Part shown: one piece after another, positions 39,705 through 48,044 of the stretch
Position numbering within the stretch: the first letter of the stretch is position 1
Layout of the letters: each line of letters opens with the position of its first letter
DNA from: Bog-756 sp049517675
Lineage (GTDB): Bacteria > Actinomycetota > Acidimicrobiia > Acidimicrobiales > RAAP-2
Reading direction: 5' to 3'
DNA: 64,000 nucleotides
Assembly (NCBI GenBank): GCA_049517675.1
Contig: JBEKRV010000013.1
Location: 10,837 to 74,836 of the forward strand
Translations under genes and position numbers: made by a program
The notes under the pieces: generated by a model
Told to the model about the DNA's origin: nothing
Seen by the model: only the letters and a program-made list of their open reading frames with translations
Databases searched by the model: none

Positions 39705-41339
39705 ATGCTCAGCACCATGCAGGACGGTCCGCTGCTGGTCAGCGGGATACTCCGCCACGGTCAGCAGGTCTACGGGGACAGCCGGGTGCTCACCATCGTG
39801 GGTGCCGGCGGCGAAGCGGCCGAGGGGTCCTTCGCACAGGTGGCCGAGCGGTCGGAACGCCTGGCCCGGGCCCTCGGCCGCCTCGGCATCGGGGATTCGG
39901 ACCGGGTCGGCACCTTCCTGTGGAACAACCAGACACACCTCGAGGCCTACCTCGCCGTTCCCTCCATGGGAGCGGTCCTCCACACCCTCAATCTGCGTCT
40001 CTTCCCCGAGCAGCTCAGCTACGTGATCAACCACGCAGAGGATCAGGTCATCATCTGCAACGCCTCCATCGCGCCCCTCCTGGCCCGAGTGCGCGACCAG
40101 ATCCCGACGGTCCGCCACATCGTGGTGGTGGGGGAGGGCGATACGGGTGCCCTCGGGGAAACCCTGGACTACGAGGAACTCCTGGCCGCCGAGGAGCCGG
40201 GCTACGGGTGGCCGCAGATGGACGAGCGCTCCGCCGCCGCCATGTGTTACACCTCCGGCACCACCGGGAACCCGAAGGGCGTCGTCTACAGCCACCGCTC
40301 GACGTTCCTGCACTCCATGGCCATCACGGCCGGTTCGTCGCTCGCCATCAATGAGCGGGACAGCGTGCTGTCGATCGTGCCGATGTTCCATGCCAATGCC
40401 TGGGGGACGCCCTACGGGGCGTTCATGACCGGCGCCGACCTCATCATGCCCCAGCAGTTCCTCCAGGCCGCGCCCCTGGCGGCCATCATCGAACGCCACC
40501 GGCCCACCATGTCGGCCGGGGTCCCGACCATCTGGAGCGACCTCCTCCGCTACGCCCAGGCCAATCCGGTGGACATGTCGAGCCTGCGGATGATTACCGC
40601 AGGCGGCGCCGCCGTCCCCCGTCAGCTCATCGAACGGTTCCGTGACGATCTCGGGGTCGAGATGGTCCAGGGCTGGGGGATGACCGAGACCAGCCCCCTG
40701 TGCGCCCTGGCCACACCGCCCCGTCAGGCTTCCCCCGAGGAGGAGATCGAGTGGCGGTCCAAGACCGGGCGGATCGTGCCCGGTGTCGAGATCCGCATCT
40801 GCGGTGAGGACGGGAGCGTGCTCCCGAACGACGGGGAGTCCGTCGGCGAGTTCGAGGTCCGTGGCCCGTGGATCACCGGCTCGTACTACGGCGACCCGTC
40901 GCCGGACCGCTTCCACGACGGTTGGCTGCGGACCGGTGACATCGGGTCGCTCGACCGACTCGGGTACATGCAGATCAGCGACCGCACCAAGGACGTCATC
41001 AAGTCCGGAGGCGAGTGGATCTCCTCGGTGGAGCTGGAGAACGAGGTGATGGCCCACCCCGACGTGGTCGAGGCCGCGGTCATCGCCGTCCCCGACGAGC
41101 GCTGGAGCGAACGGCCCCTGGTCGCGGTGGTCATCGAGGAGGGGTCGGACGTCACCCCCGACGACCTGTTGGTGTTCCTCGGCGACCGGGTGTCCCGTTG
41201 GTGGCTCCCCGAGCGGTGGTCGGTCATCGACGAGGTACCCAAGACCAGCGTGGGCAAGTTCGACAAGAAGGTGCTGCGGGCCAGGCACGCCGAGGGCGAC
41301 CTCGAGGTCATCGAGGTCGAGATCGTCTCCCGGGGCTGA
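39705..41339 (+). CDS. Medium/long-chain fatty acid-CoA ligase (AMP-binding)
   Basis: 544 residues, ATG with GGGGAGGAACC upstream. The ATP-binding P-loop is YTSGTTGNPKGVVYSH, the second motif is QGWGMTETSP, and the third is WLRTGDIGSLDRLGY, followed by the hinge DRTKDVIKSGGEWIS. The catalytic lysine is in TSVGKFDKK. The family activates a fatty or aromatic acid to its CoA thioester through an adenylate. The absence of a membrane anchor suggests a peripheral enzyme. A downstream small gene begins 2 nt after the stop. Chain length preference is unknown. Confidence 0.9.
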   Translation: MLSTMQDGPLLVSGILRHGQQVYGDSRVLTIVGAGGEAAEGSFAQVAERSERLARALGRLGIGDSDRVGTFLWNNQTHLEAYLAVPSMGAVLHTLNLRLFPEQLSYVINHAEDQVIICNASIAPLLARVRDQIPTVRHIVVVGEGDTGALGETLDYEELLAAEEPGYGWPQMDERSAAAMCYTSGTTGNPKGVVYSHRSTFLHSMAITAGSSLAINERDSVLSIVPMFHANAWGTPYGAFMTGADLIMPQQFLQAAPLAAIIERHRPTMSAGVPTIWSDLLRYAQANPVDMSSLRMITAGGAAVPRQLIERFRDDLGVEMVQGWGMTETSPLCALATPPRQASPEEEIEWRSKTGRIVPGVEIRICGEDGSVLPNDGESVGEFEVRGPWITGSYYGDPSPDRFHDGWLRTGDIGSLDRLGYMQISDRTKDVIKSGGEWISSVELENEVMAHPDVVEAAVIAVPDERWSERPLVAVVIEEGSDVTPDDLLVFLGDRVSRWWLPERWSVIDEVPKTSVGKFDKKVLRARHAEGDLEVIEVEIVSRG

Positions 41340-41341
41340 TC

Positions 41342-41572
41342 GTGCCCGACCTGACCGAGATCGCCGAGCGGCTCGGGGCGATCGCGGAGGACCTGGCCGA
41401 CGCCGCGCTCGACCGGCTCCGCCGCAACGCCGACGCCGTGCGGGCCGGTGGTGAACCCGATCCGGGGCTGACCGCCGAGGAGAAGCGGATCACCCGGGCC
41501 AGGCGGTCGGTGGAGAAGGCGGCCGGCCTGTTGGGTGCCGGAGGTCCCGCGGGATTCGACGACGGACCCTGA
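41342..41572 (+). CDS. Small hypothetical protein downstream of the acyl-CoA ligase
   Basis: 76 residues from GTG 41342, 2 nt after the ligase stop codon. The sequence is strongly helical and charged (LTEIAERLGAIAEDLADAALDRLRRNADAV, split here by turns, then EEKRITRARRSVEKAAGLL). It could form a helical hairpin. No family recognised. The tight spacing implies co-translation with the ligase; the role is unknown. Confidence 0.55.
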   Translation: MPDLTEIAERLGAIAEDLADAALDRLRRNADAVRAGGEPDPGLTAEEKRITRARRSVEKAAGLLGAGGPAGFDDGP

Positions 41573-41710
41573 CCCGGCGGTCCCGGAACAACGGGACCGG
41601 TAGTAGGTTCATCCGGTCGGTGGCACCGGTCGCCGGGGGAACGGGGGATCACCGATGGGAGGTCGGCGTCGGGACCGGGGTGCGGCGACCCGCTCCGGGA
41701 CGGGCGCGCC

Positions 41711-42242
41711 GTGAGCGTTCCCCCCGCCCCGGCCAACTGGTACCCGGACCCCGTCGGTCCCGGTTGCCTCCGCTACTGGGACGGACGGACCTGGACGGAG
41801 CACCGGGTCCCGTGGCAGTCGGCGGTGGTCGGCCCCTACGGGGGCGGGTGGGGGCCCACCTGGAAGGGCGCCCAGCTCGGACGCCCCGCGAACGGTCCCG
41901 GAGCCCTGGCCCATCCCGGACGCCGGCTCGGGGCGCGGCTGCTCCGTCGCCCTCGGCCTGGTCATGCCGGCCTACGAGACGGTGGGCGTGGCGAAATTCG
42001 GCCGCACCCTCGGGATGGCGTGGCTCCACATCCGACCGGTGAGGGTCGACGGCGCACCCCTCGGCTGGGGCAGGGCGTTGGCCCGGGCCGTGATCTTCTC
42101 GGTCGCCGGGTTCCTCGGGTGGATCGGGCTGCTCGATCCCCTGTGGTGCCTGTGGGACGACCGGAGGCAGTGCCTGCACGACAAGGTCGCCGACTCGATC
42201 ATGATCAACGACCCGGCCGACGCCGCACCGGATCGCCGGTAG
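41711..42242 (+). pseudogene. DUF2510-RDD membrane protein gene broken by an apparent out-of-frame deletion
   Basis: The GTG-start frame gives a DUF2510 domain (APANWYPDPVGPGCLRYWDG, then RTWTEHRVP) and runs to HPGRRLGARL, the usual start of an RDD domain. At about 41937-41945 the meaningful frame switches. The second frame continues VALGLVMPAYETVGVAKFGR, then TLGMAWLHIRPVRVDG and a membrane segment, ending in TAG at 42240. A complete RDD protein should have about 40-50 more residues (the first membrane helix) between these parts. So a deletion removed the first helix and shifted the frame. It could instead be a sequencing or assembly error. Confidence 0.6.
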
Positions 42243-42248
42243 CCGACG

Positions 42249-43100
42249 TCACGGCCCGGGCGGGACGTGGGCGGCTGTGTCGGCCGGCCGGGTCCGCTCG
42301 GGCAGCAGGAGGACCGAGGCGCCGAGGAAGCAGATCCCGCCGACGAAGGTGCCGAGGGTGGTCCACGTGGCATTGCGGAGCTCCCCGGTCGGAAGGACGT
42401 GCGAGGCGACCGCCGACATGCCGAAGGCCACCGATCCGGCGAGGTTGCCCACCGTGATCCACCACGAGAGGTCCCCGGGCTGCCAGCGGCCGGCACCGTG
42501 GCAGACTTCGGCGAACGCCAGGTAACTCGACACCAGGAAGCAGATCGACCCGAAGGCGTCCGGCCGCCAGACGGCGCGGTTCGCCGCCGCCGGGTCGGAG
42601 AACGACATGGTCAACGCGTGGGCGGTGCTGACGTTGAAGAAGAGCGTTCCGAGGACCTGGACCACCGCGGCCAGCCAGTCGATGCGGTGGGGCTGGAATG
42701 CCAGGAGACGCCGGGGGCCGGTCGGGACGGGCCGGCCCGGCTCGACGGTGCCCACCACTTCTCCGTACTGGAGGAGTGCGGCCGTCGTGAAGAAGAGCGA
42801 ACCGACGAAGTAGACCAGGTCGTCGGTCCGGGCCCCGACGGCCGAGGCCAGGGTGGGGACGGCGGCGACGGCGAAGCAGGACGATCCGACGGCGAACAGG
42901 ACCGCCATCCACCAGCCTGCCTCCCCGGGCGACCACCACGTGGACCCCGGTGCCCGGTCGGAGTGCTTGCGGGCCCGTCGCGACTGCCACCGTTCGAGGG
43001 TGCCGTCCGCGTGCTGGACGATCCGCTCGGTGACGAACGGGCCGAAACCCCGCGAGGCGATGTACGCAGGTCCCGGTGGCGAGGGCGTCGCGTCGGGCAC
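42249..43100 (-). CDS. YrhK-domain-like polytopic membrane protein
   Basis: 283 residues, GTG start. A soluble N-terminal region of about 65 residues is followed by three similar units, each with two membrane helices and a Phe/Gly-rich second helix: WWMAVLFAVGSSCFAVAAVP with YFVGSLFFTTAALLQYGE, RIDWLAAVVQVLGTLFFNVS with SICFLVSSYLAFAEV, and WWITVGNLAGSVAFGMSAVA with VGGICFLGASVLLL. This repeat is like the YrhK domain. The function is unknown. It lies 18 bp behind a small membrane protein gene (43119) and is probably co-transcribed with it. Confidence 0.78.
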   Translation of the reverse strand: MPDATPSPPGPAYIASRGFGPFVTERIVQHADGTLERWQSRRARKHSDRAPGSTWWSPGEAGWWMAVLFAVGSSCFAVAAVPTLASAVGARTDDLVYFVGSLFFTTAALLQYGEVVGTVEPGRPVPTGPRRLLAFQPHRIDWLAAVVQVLGTLFFNVSTAHALTMSFSDPAAANRAVWRPDAFGSICFLVSSYLAFAEVCHGAGRWQPGDLSWWITVGNLAGSVAFGMSAVASHVLPTGELRNATWTTLGTFVGGICFLGASVLLLPERTRPADTAAHVPPGP

Positions 43101-43118
43101 CGTCGCGGGGGACCGGGG

Positions 43119-43421
43119 TCAGGGGATCCGGAGATCGTGGGTGGCAGCCGCCGCCCGTCGTTCCTCGTCGGTCAGGTCGGCCCCGCGGACCGGGACCACC
43201 AGGGTCCAGTGCCGTCCGACCGGGCAGTACTGGAACCGCCACCATCCGAGGCGCAACGACGTGACCGACACGCCCGGGATCCAGATCGTCGTGAAGAGGT
43301 GACCGCTCCGGCAGCGGACCAGGGTGTCGCCGCCGATCCCGTACCCGCGGCGGCGCAGGACGACGGTCGCCACGACGGTGGCGACGACCGTGCCGAGGAC
43401 CAGTTCGCGCCGGTGCTTCAC
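43119..43421 (-). CDS. Small membrane-anchored protein
   Basis: 100 residues from GTG 43421, with TAAGGT 6 nt upstream. One N-terminal membrane helix (LVLGTVVATVVATVVL) is followed by a compact domain with CRSGHLFTTIWIPG and WWRFQYCPVGRHWTLV. Two cysteines and several aromatic residues could stabilise the fold or bind metal (C-x-S-G-H and C-P-V-G-x-H), in a zinc-ribbon-like arrangement. I do not recognise the family. It leads a two-gene operon with the YrhK-like gene and is divergent from a small conserved gene at 43557. Confidence 0.68.
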   Translation of the reverse strand: MKHRRELVLGTVVATVVATVVLRRRGYGIGGDTLVRCRSGHLFTTIWIPGVSVTSLRLGWWRFQYCPVGRHWTLVVPVRGADLTDEERRAAAATHDLRIP

Positions 43422-43427
43422 CAGCCC

Positions 43428-43433
43428 ACCTTA
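43428..43433 (-). promoter_or_regulatory. Leaderless-type -10 box (TAAGGT)
   Basis: On the minus strand TAAGGT ends 6 nt before GTG 43421. Confidence 0.5.
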
Positions 43434-43486
43434 CGCCGGGACGCCGTGCCGGTCAGCCACGTGACCACCCGCGTCGCCGAGGGCTC

Positions 43487-43546
43487 GGAGGTGAACGTAG
43501 CGTGACGGAGGTGAACAGAACGTGACACGTAGATGAACGGACGGTA
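43487..43546. promoter_or_regulatory. Direct repeats upstream of the 81-residue gene
   Basis: Two 20-bp copies (43487-43506 and 43507-43526) are identical at 17 positions, GGAGGTGAAC then CGTGAC, and a degenerate third follows (43527-43546), ending in the -10 box. On the minus strand they read GTTCAC, GTTCAC and GTTCAT, resembling PHO-box direct repeats. Likely an activator or repressor site. Confidence 0.5.
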
Positions 43547-43550
43547 AACT
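43545..43550 (+). promoter_or_regulatory. Leaderless-type -10 box (TAAACT)
   Basis: TAAACT ends 6 nt before ATG 43557. Confidence 0.6.
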
Positions 43551-43556
43551 CCCGGG

Positions 43557-43802
43557 ATGGAACACGATCCGCGCTACGCACAGAACTGGTGTCGGGACCC
43601 GTACGGCGTCCACGAGGCCCGGTGGTTCTCGAACGGGATCCCGACCGCCCTCGTCCGTGACGGCGGGGTCGAGTCCCAGGACCGGCCGCCGGAGAGGGAG
43701 ATCGGTCGGCGGTTCGGGCTGGTCCCGATCGGGAGCCCGGATCCGGTCCGGGCCGGGAACCCGCACCGGGCACCGAGTCGATCGGACGTCCCGACGGGCT
43801 GA
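43557..43802 (+). CDS. Small conserved actinobacterial-type protein
   Basis: 81 residues from a leaderless ATG. The N-terminal half, DPRYAQNWCRDPYGVHEARWF, then GIPTALVRDGGVESQDRPP, matches a short family I have seen in actinobacteria (WxxDPxGxHxxRWFSxGxPTxLVRDGxVESxDxPP); its function is unknown. The C-terminal half is Pro/Arg-rich and variable. The promoter region carries direct repeats. It converges with the LOG-family gene, whose 3' end is 12 bp away. Confidence 0.7.
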   Translation: MEHDPRYAQNWCRDPYGVHEARWFSNGIPTALVRDGGVESQDRPPEREIGRRFGLVPIGSPDPVRAGNPHRAPSRSDVPTG

Positions 43803-43814
43803 CCGTCCTGTCGG

Positions 43815-44627
43815 TCAGTCGTCGACCACCTCGTTGATGGCGTCGATCAGCTGGCGCAGGCGCCCGTAGTGGACCTTGTCGAAGCGGAAGGCGAGGCGGG
43901 GGAGGTCGGTCACGTCGTCGTCGGCCCGCTCGGGGGGGAGCGGGTCGACCTTCCGGATGACCCCGGTGGTCACGATGTCGGCGAAGCGGCGGTTGAGGTC
44001 GGCCAGGCGGGCCTTGTCCGGGGCGACGGCCATCCGGAGCACCAGCAGGTCGCCCACCCAGCGGCACGAGTGGTAGTTCCGGTAGAAGCCGAGGAGCAGG
44101 CCGGTGGCCACCGAGACGTCGTCAGTGATCGAGAAGAACGAGCGGTCGTCCTGGGACACCAGTCCCCGGGGCTCCAGCTCCTCGGTCAGGAAACGGCTCC
44201 AGCCCCTCCAGAAGGTGCCTCCCGGGATGTCGAGCATGACCACGGGCGCCGGCTCGGCCTTGCCGGTCTGCAGCAGGGTCAGGAGCTCGAACCCCTCGTC
44301 GAGGGTGCCGAACCCGCCGGGCAGGACGATGAACCCGTCCGACTCCTTCAACAGCATCAGCTTCCGGGTGAAGAAATAGCGCATCTCGACGAGCTTCGGG
44401 TCCTGGGCGATGAACCGGTTGGCCCCCTGCTCGTGGGGGAGGCGGATGTTGACCCCGACCGACTGCTCGCGACCCGCGCCCTCCATGCCCGCGGCCATGA
44501 TCCCCGGGCCGGCACCGGTCACGACCATCCACCCGGCGCCGGCCATGGCCGCGGCCAGCGTGCGCGCCTGCCTGTAGGCGGGGTGATCGGGTTCGGTCCG
44601 GGCCGAGCCGAAGATCGTCACCTTCAT
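43815..44627 (-). CDS. LOG-family (TIGR00730-type) Rossmann-fold protein
   Basis: 270 residues from ATG 44627 (a TTG four codons upstream, 44639, is possible). It has the LOG motif PGGFGTLDEGFELLTLLQTGK and the nucleotide-binding opening VTIFGSART with VVTGAGPGIMAAGMEGAG. Family members hydrolyse cytokinin or nucleoside 5'-monophosphates to the base and ribose 5-phosphate. This one has a C-terminal extension of about 60 residues beyond the usual fold. It is the third gene behind fbiC, 16 nt after the small gene at 44643, so co-transcription is likely; the connection to F420 is unknown. Confidence 0.88.
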   Translation of the reverse strand: MKVTIFGSARTEPDHPAYRQARTLAAAMAGAGWMVVTGAGPGIMAAGMEGAGREQSVGVNIRLPHEQGANRFIAQDPKLVEMRYFFTRKLMLLKESDGFIVLPGGFGTLDEGFELLTLLQTGKAEPAPVVMLDIPGGTFWRGWSRFLTEELEPRGLVSQDDRSFFSITDDVSVATGLLLGFYRNYHSCRWVGDLLVLRMAVAPDKARLADLNRRFADIVTTGVIRKVDPLPPERADDDVTDLPRLAFRFDKVHYGRLRQLIDAINEVVDD

Positions 44628-44642
44628 CCGCTTGCGCAACGG

Positions 44643-44894
44643 CTAGAACATGGTGAACGCCTCGGCCATCTCGGCCAGGGCGGTGTCGGCCACCTTGAGG
44701 TCGATCACCTCGGTGCCCCGCTCGAGCAGGCCAGAGACCGTGTCGACCATCGACCGGTACAGGCGCCGTTCCGTGGGCGTGCGTGCCAGGGCGATCCGGT
44801 CCTCGAGGGTGGGGCCGTCCTCCGGGGGCACCGTCTCGGTCGAACCGTCGATGGCCGCCTGCAGCTCCCCGTCCTCGAAGGAGGAGCCGGTCAC
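44643..44894 (-). CDS. Small hypothetical protein between fbiC and the LOG-family gene
   Basis: 83 residues from GTG 44894, one base after the fbiC stop codon. It is acidic and helical (LEDRIALARTPTERRLYRSM, then VSGLLERGTEVIDL and DTALAEMAEAFTMF). The position between fbiC and a LOG-family enzyme, with almost no spacing, implies translational coupling. No family recognised. It might be a small partner of its neighbours; that is speculation. Confidence 0.65.
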   Translation of the reverse strand: MTGSSFEDGELQAAIDGSTETVPPEDGPTLEDRIALARTPTERRLYRSMVDTVSGLLERGTEVIDLKVADTALAEMAEAFTMF

Positions 44895-44895
44895 G

Positions 44896-47295
44896 TCAGT
44901 GGACGCCCGCCAACGCGGTGCCACTCCCGTCGGTCGGGGTCACCCGACCGTACAGGGTGGTGCGCTGGGCCAGGGTCCGTCCGAGCGGGGCGACCAGGGC
45001 CCGGAAGTCGTCGGCGTCCATCATCTGGCCGTGCGTGGCCCCCGCCGCCCGCGAGATGTTCTCGTCGATGAGGGTCCCGCCGAGGTCGTTGACGCCCGCC
45101 CGCAGCAGTTGGCGGGCGCCGTCGACACCCAGCTTGACCCAGCTGAGCTGGATGTTGTCGATCGCCCCGCGGTAGGCGATGCGGCCGACGGCGTGCATCA
45201 GCAGCGTCTCGCGGAAGGTCGGGCCCCGCCGGGCCCGCTTCTGGATGTAGAGCGGTGTGGCCATGTGCACGAAGGGCAGCGGCACGAACTCGGTGAAGCC
45301 TCCGGTCTCGAGCTGGAGCGACCTGGTCCGGACCAGGTGGCGGGCCCACGAACGCGGTTGCTCGACGGCCCCGAACATGATGGTGACGTTCGAGTTGAGC
45401 CCGACGCCGTGGGCGGCCCGGTGGGCCTCGAGCCACTCCTCGGTGTCGATCTTGTCCGGGCACAGGACGGCCCGGACCTCGTCGTCCAGGATCTCCGCCG
45501 CCGTGCCGGGCAGGGTGCGGAGTCCGGCGTCGCGGAGCAGGACCAGGTAGTCGGCGAGGGGGAGCCCGGACCGGCGTGCCCCCTCGGTGACCTCGAGTGC
45601 GGTGAAGCCGTGGATGTGGATGGTGGCGGAGGCCTCGCGCACGGCCCGGATCACATGGAGGTAGTAGTCGCCGTCGAAGTCGGGGTGGATGCCGCCCTGC
45701 AGGCAGATCTCGGTGGCCCCCATGGCCTCGGCCTCGGCCACCCGGTCGGTGATCTCGCCCAGCTCGAGCAGGTAGGGGGCACCTCGGAGGTTGAGGGAGA
45801 GCGGTCCCTTGGAGAAGGCGCAGAACCGGCACTTGAACGTGCAGACGTTGGTGTAGTTGATGTTGCGGTTGGCGACGAAGGTGACCTCGTCGCCGACGAT
45901 CTCGGACCGCAGGCGGTCGGCCGCGGCGGCGACGGCCCGTACCTCGGGGCCCCGGGCGCCGAACAGGGTGACGATCTGGTCCTCGTCGACGTTGAGCCCG
46001 TCGAGCACGCCGGACAGGACCTCGGCCACCGCACCACCCGTCGTGGCCAGCGTCACCACCGGCGGTGCCGGCGTCCGGCCCCGGTCCGCCGGGCCGGCGG
46101 CCACGGCGGATGCCACAGGCGCGAGCAGCTCGGGCGGGGGGAACCCGCCGCCGGACGCCCACGGATGGTCGCGGCCGAGCCCCTCGGCGTCGGAGGCGTC
46201 GAGGACCGGGAAGCGCATCCGCTCGTCGAGCCAGCGCGAGGGGTCGAGGGCGAACTCGGGGTAGATGGTGAGACGGGGGGCCAGGGTGTGGCCGGCGGCT
46301 TCGGTGGCGGCCCGGAGGATGCCGAGGGCCGGCCAGGCCCGTTCCGGATTGACGTGGTCCGCCGTCACCGGGGACACCCCGCCCCAGTCGTCGATCCCGG
46401 CGGCCACCAGGGGTGCGAGCTCGTCGGACAGGTTGGGCGGTGCCTGCAGGTGGATGTCGGTGGGAAGGAGCAGGCGGGCGGCGGCGATGGTCCACAGGAA
46501 TTCGTCGCCCGGGCACGGGGGCGAGCGGTGCATCGAGGTCCCCGGCTTCGGCAGGAAGTTCTGGACGATGACCTCCTGGACGTGCCCGTGACGGACGTGG
46601 CTGGCGGCGATGGCCTCCAGTGTCTCCAGGCGGTCCGAGCGCGACTCGCCGATGCCGACGAGGAGCCCGGTGGTGAAGGGGATGCCGAGCTGGCCGGCGG
46701 CTTCGAGCGTGGCGAGCCGCCGGGCCGGCAACTTGTCCGGGGCCGAACGGTGGGCGGGCAGGTCCGGGTTGGTGGACTCGACCATCATCCCCTGGCTGGC
46801 CGACACCGCCCGCAGGGTGGCCAGGTCCCGCCCGCCGAGGGCTCCGGCGTTGGCATGCGGGAGGAGGCCGGTCTCCTCGACCACGGCGGCGCATGCGGCG
46901 GCCAGGTAGTCGACGGTCGACGAGTACCCGCGATCGGCCAGCCAACCGGCGGCCGCGGGGTAGCGGTCCTCGGGTGCCTCGCCCAGGGTGAACAGTGCCT
47001 CGTGGCACCCGGCGGCCCGACCGGCCCGGGCGATGGCCAGCACCTCGTCGAGTTCCAGGTAGGGGGAGTCGAGGTGGGCGGGGGCCTTGGCGAAGGTGCA
47101 GTACCCGCACCGGTCACGGCACAGCATGGTCAGCGGGACGAAGACCTTGGGGGAGAAGGTCACGCGGGTGCCGAAGGTCTCGTCGCGCACCGCGGCGGCG
47201 CGCGTCATGAGCTCGGCGACGGGGGTGGCGCACCACTCGTCACGGGTGGCTGGGTCGGGGCTGCGGTACGGCCGGTGGCCGGGGTCGGCGGGCAT
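44896..47295 (-). CDS. fbiC: FO synthase (two radical SAM domains, coenzyme F420 biosynthesis)
   Basis: 799 residues from ATG 47295. The first radical SAM domain (CofG-like) has CRDRCGYCTF; the second (CofH-like) has CTFKCRFCAF, both CxxxCxxC. Other landmarks are NFLPKPGTSM, LQGGIHPDF and the C-terminal HMATPLYIQK. FbiC joins a tyrosine-derived unit to 5-amino-6-ribitylaminouracil to make FO, the chromophore of F420. The fused form is typical of actinobacteria. A TAAGGT box sits 7 nt upstream of the ATG. The next two genes follow within 1 and 15-16 nt. The adjacent pentose phosphate genes are compatible with F420-dependent glucose-6-phosphate use. Confidence 0.95.
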   Translation of the reverse strand: MPADPGHRPYRSPDPATRDEWCATPVAELMTRAAAVRDETFGTRVTFSPKVFVPLTMLCRDRCGYCTFAKAPAHLDSPYLELDEVLAIARAGRAAGCHEALFTLGEAPEDRYPAAAGWLADRGYSSTVDYLAAACAAVVEETGLLPHANAGALGGRDLATLRAVSASQGMMVESTNPDLPAHRSAPDKLPARRLATLEAAGQLGIPFTTGLLVGIGESRSDRLETLEAIAASHVRHGHVQEVIVQNFLPKPGTSMHRSPPCPGDEFLWTIAAARLLLPTDIHLQAPPNLSDELAPLVAAGIDDWGGVSPVTADHVNPERAWPALGILRAATEAAGHTLAPRLTIYPEFALDPSRWLDERMRFPVLDASDAEGLGRDHPWASGGGFPPPELLAPVASAVAAGPADRGRTPAPPVVTLATTGGAVAEVLSGVLDGLNVDEDQIVTLFGARGPEVRAVAAAADRLRSEIVGDEVTFVANRNINYTNVCTFKCRFCAFSKGPLSLNLRGAPYLLELGEITDRVAEAEAMGATEICLQGGIHPDFDGDYYLHVIRAVREASATIHIHGFTALEVTEGARRSGLPLADYLVLLRDAGLRTLPGTAAEILDDEVRAVLCPDKIDTEEWLEAHRAAHGVGLNSNVTIMFGAVEQPRSWARHLVRTRSLQLETGGFTEFVPLPFVHMATPLYIQKRARRGPTFRETLLMHAVGRIAYRGAIDNIQLSWVKLGVDGARQLLRAGVNDLGGTLIDENISRAAGATHGQMMDADDFRALVAPLGRTLAQRTTLYGRVTPTDGSGTALAGVH

Positions 47296-47302
47296 CGGCG
47301 TC

Positions 47303-47308
47303 ACCTTA
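47303..47308 (-). promoter_or_regulatory. Leaderless-type -10 box (TAAGGT) of fbiC
   Basis: On the minus strand TAAGGT ends 7 nt before the fbiC ATG; no Shine-Dalgarno is present. Confidence 0.55.
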
Positions 47309-47344
47309 CCGGAGGCGATCCGGGCACCCGCCGGGCGGTCCGGG

Positions 47345-48040
47345 TCACCCGACGCTGTCGGGATCGATGTCGCCGAGGGCGTCGGCGTCGACCAGCCACA
47401 CGATGTCACGACCGGTCACCCGGCCGGCCGGCAGGTCCTCCCCGGCCCGGATCCGGGCCAGCGCGTCGCGTTTGGACGGGCCCGACACCGTGAACACGGT
47501 CCGTGCCGCCCGGGCGATCCCGGCATAGGTGAGGGTGATCCTCGGATGGGGGTTCACGCCGTTCGGGTCCTCGTTGGCCACCACGAGGTGCGACGGGTCC
47601 CGGTCGTCGAGAGCGGTCGAACCGGGGAACAGCGACGCGCAGTGCCCGTCCGGGCCGAGACCCAGGTGCACGAGGTCCATGCGTGCGAGACCGGCGACGA
47701 GGGCCTGGTAGGCGACCGCCGCGTCGCCGGGACTGCCCGAGACGTACATGGGGTGGTCGGAGCGCACCGGTCCCACCACGTCGAGCAGGGTCCCGGCGAT
47801 CATGGCGTGGTTGGAGTCGGGGTCGTCGGGGGGGACGCAGCGTTCGTCGCCCAGGTAGACGTCGACGCCCGACCAGTCGACGCCCCGTCGGCCGGCCAGT
47901 GCCCGGTAGCACTCGACGGCGGTGCCTCCCCCGGACAGGAAGAGGGCGTAGCCGGGCGGGGTGGCCCGGGCGACCCCGTCGGCGACCAGGTCGGCGAACG
48001 CGTCGGGCACCGAGTCGACGAGTCGCACCGTGCCGTTCAC
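47345..48040 (-). CDS. pgl: 6-phosphogluconolactonase
   Basis: 231 residues from GTG 48040, 4 nt after the zwf stop; a GTG at 48076, inside zwf, is the alternative. Conserved motifs are LFLSGGGTA, VYLGDERCVPPDDPDSN and HLGLGPDGHCASLFPGS, the DevB/SOL-type lactonase pattern. It hydrolyses 6-phosphogluconolactone to 6-phosphogluconate, the second oxidative step of the pentose phosphate pathway. It is the last gene of the tkt-tal-gnd-zwf-pgl operon. Confidence 0.93.
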   Translation of the reverse strand: MNGTVRLVDSVPDAFADLVADGVARATPPGYALFLSGGGTAVECYRALAGRRGVDWSGVDVYLGDERCVPPDDPDSNHAMIAGTLLDVVGPVRSDHPMYVSGSPGDAAVAYQALVAGLARMDLVHLGLGPDGHCASLFPGSTALDDRDPSHLVVANEDPNGVNPHPRITLTYAGIARAARTVFTVSGPSKRDALARIRAGEDLPAGRVTGRDIVWLVDADALGDIDPDSVG

Positions 48041-48044
48041 GGCG

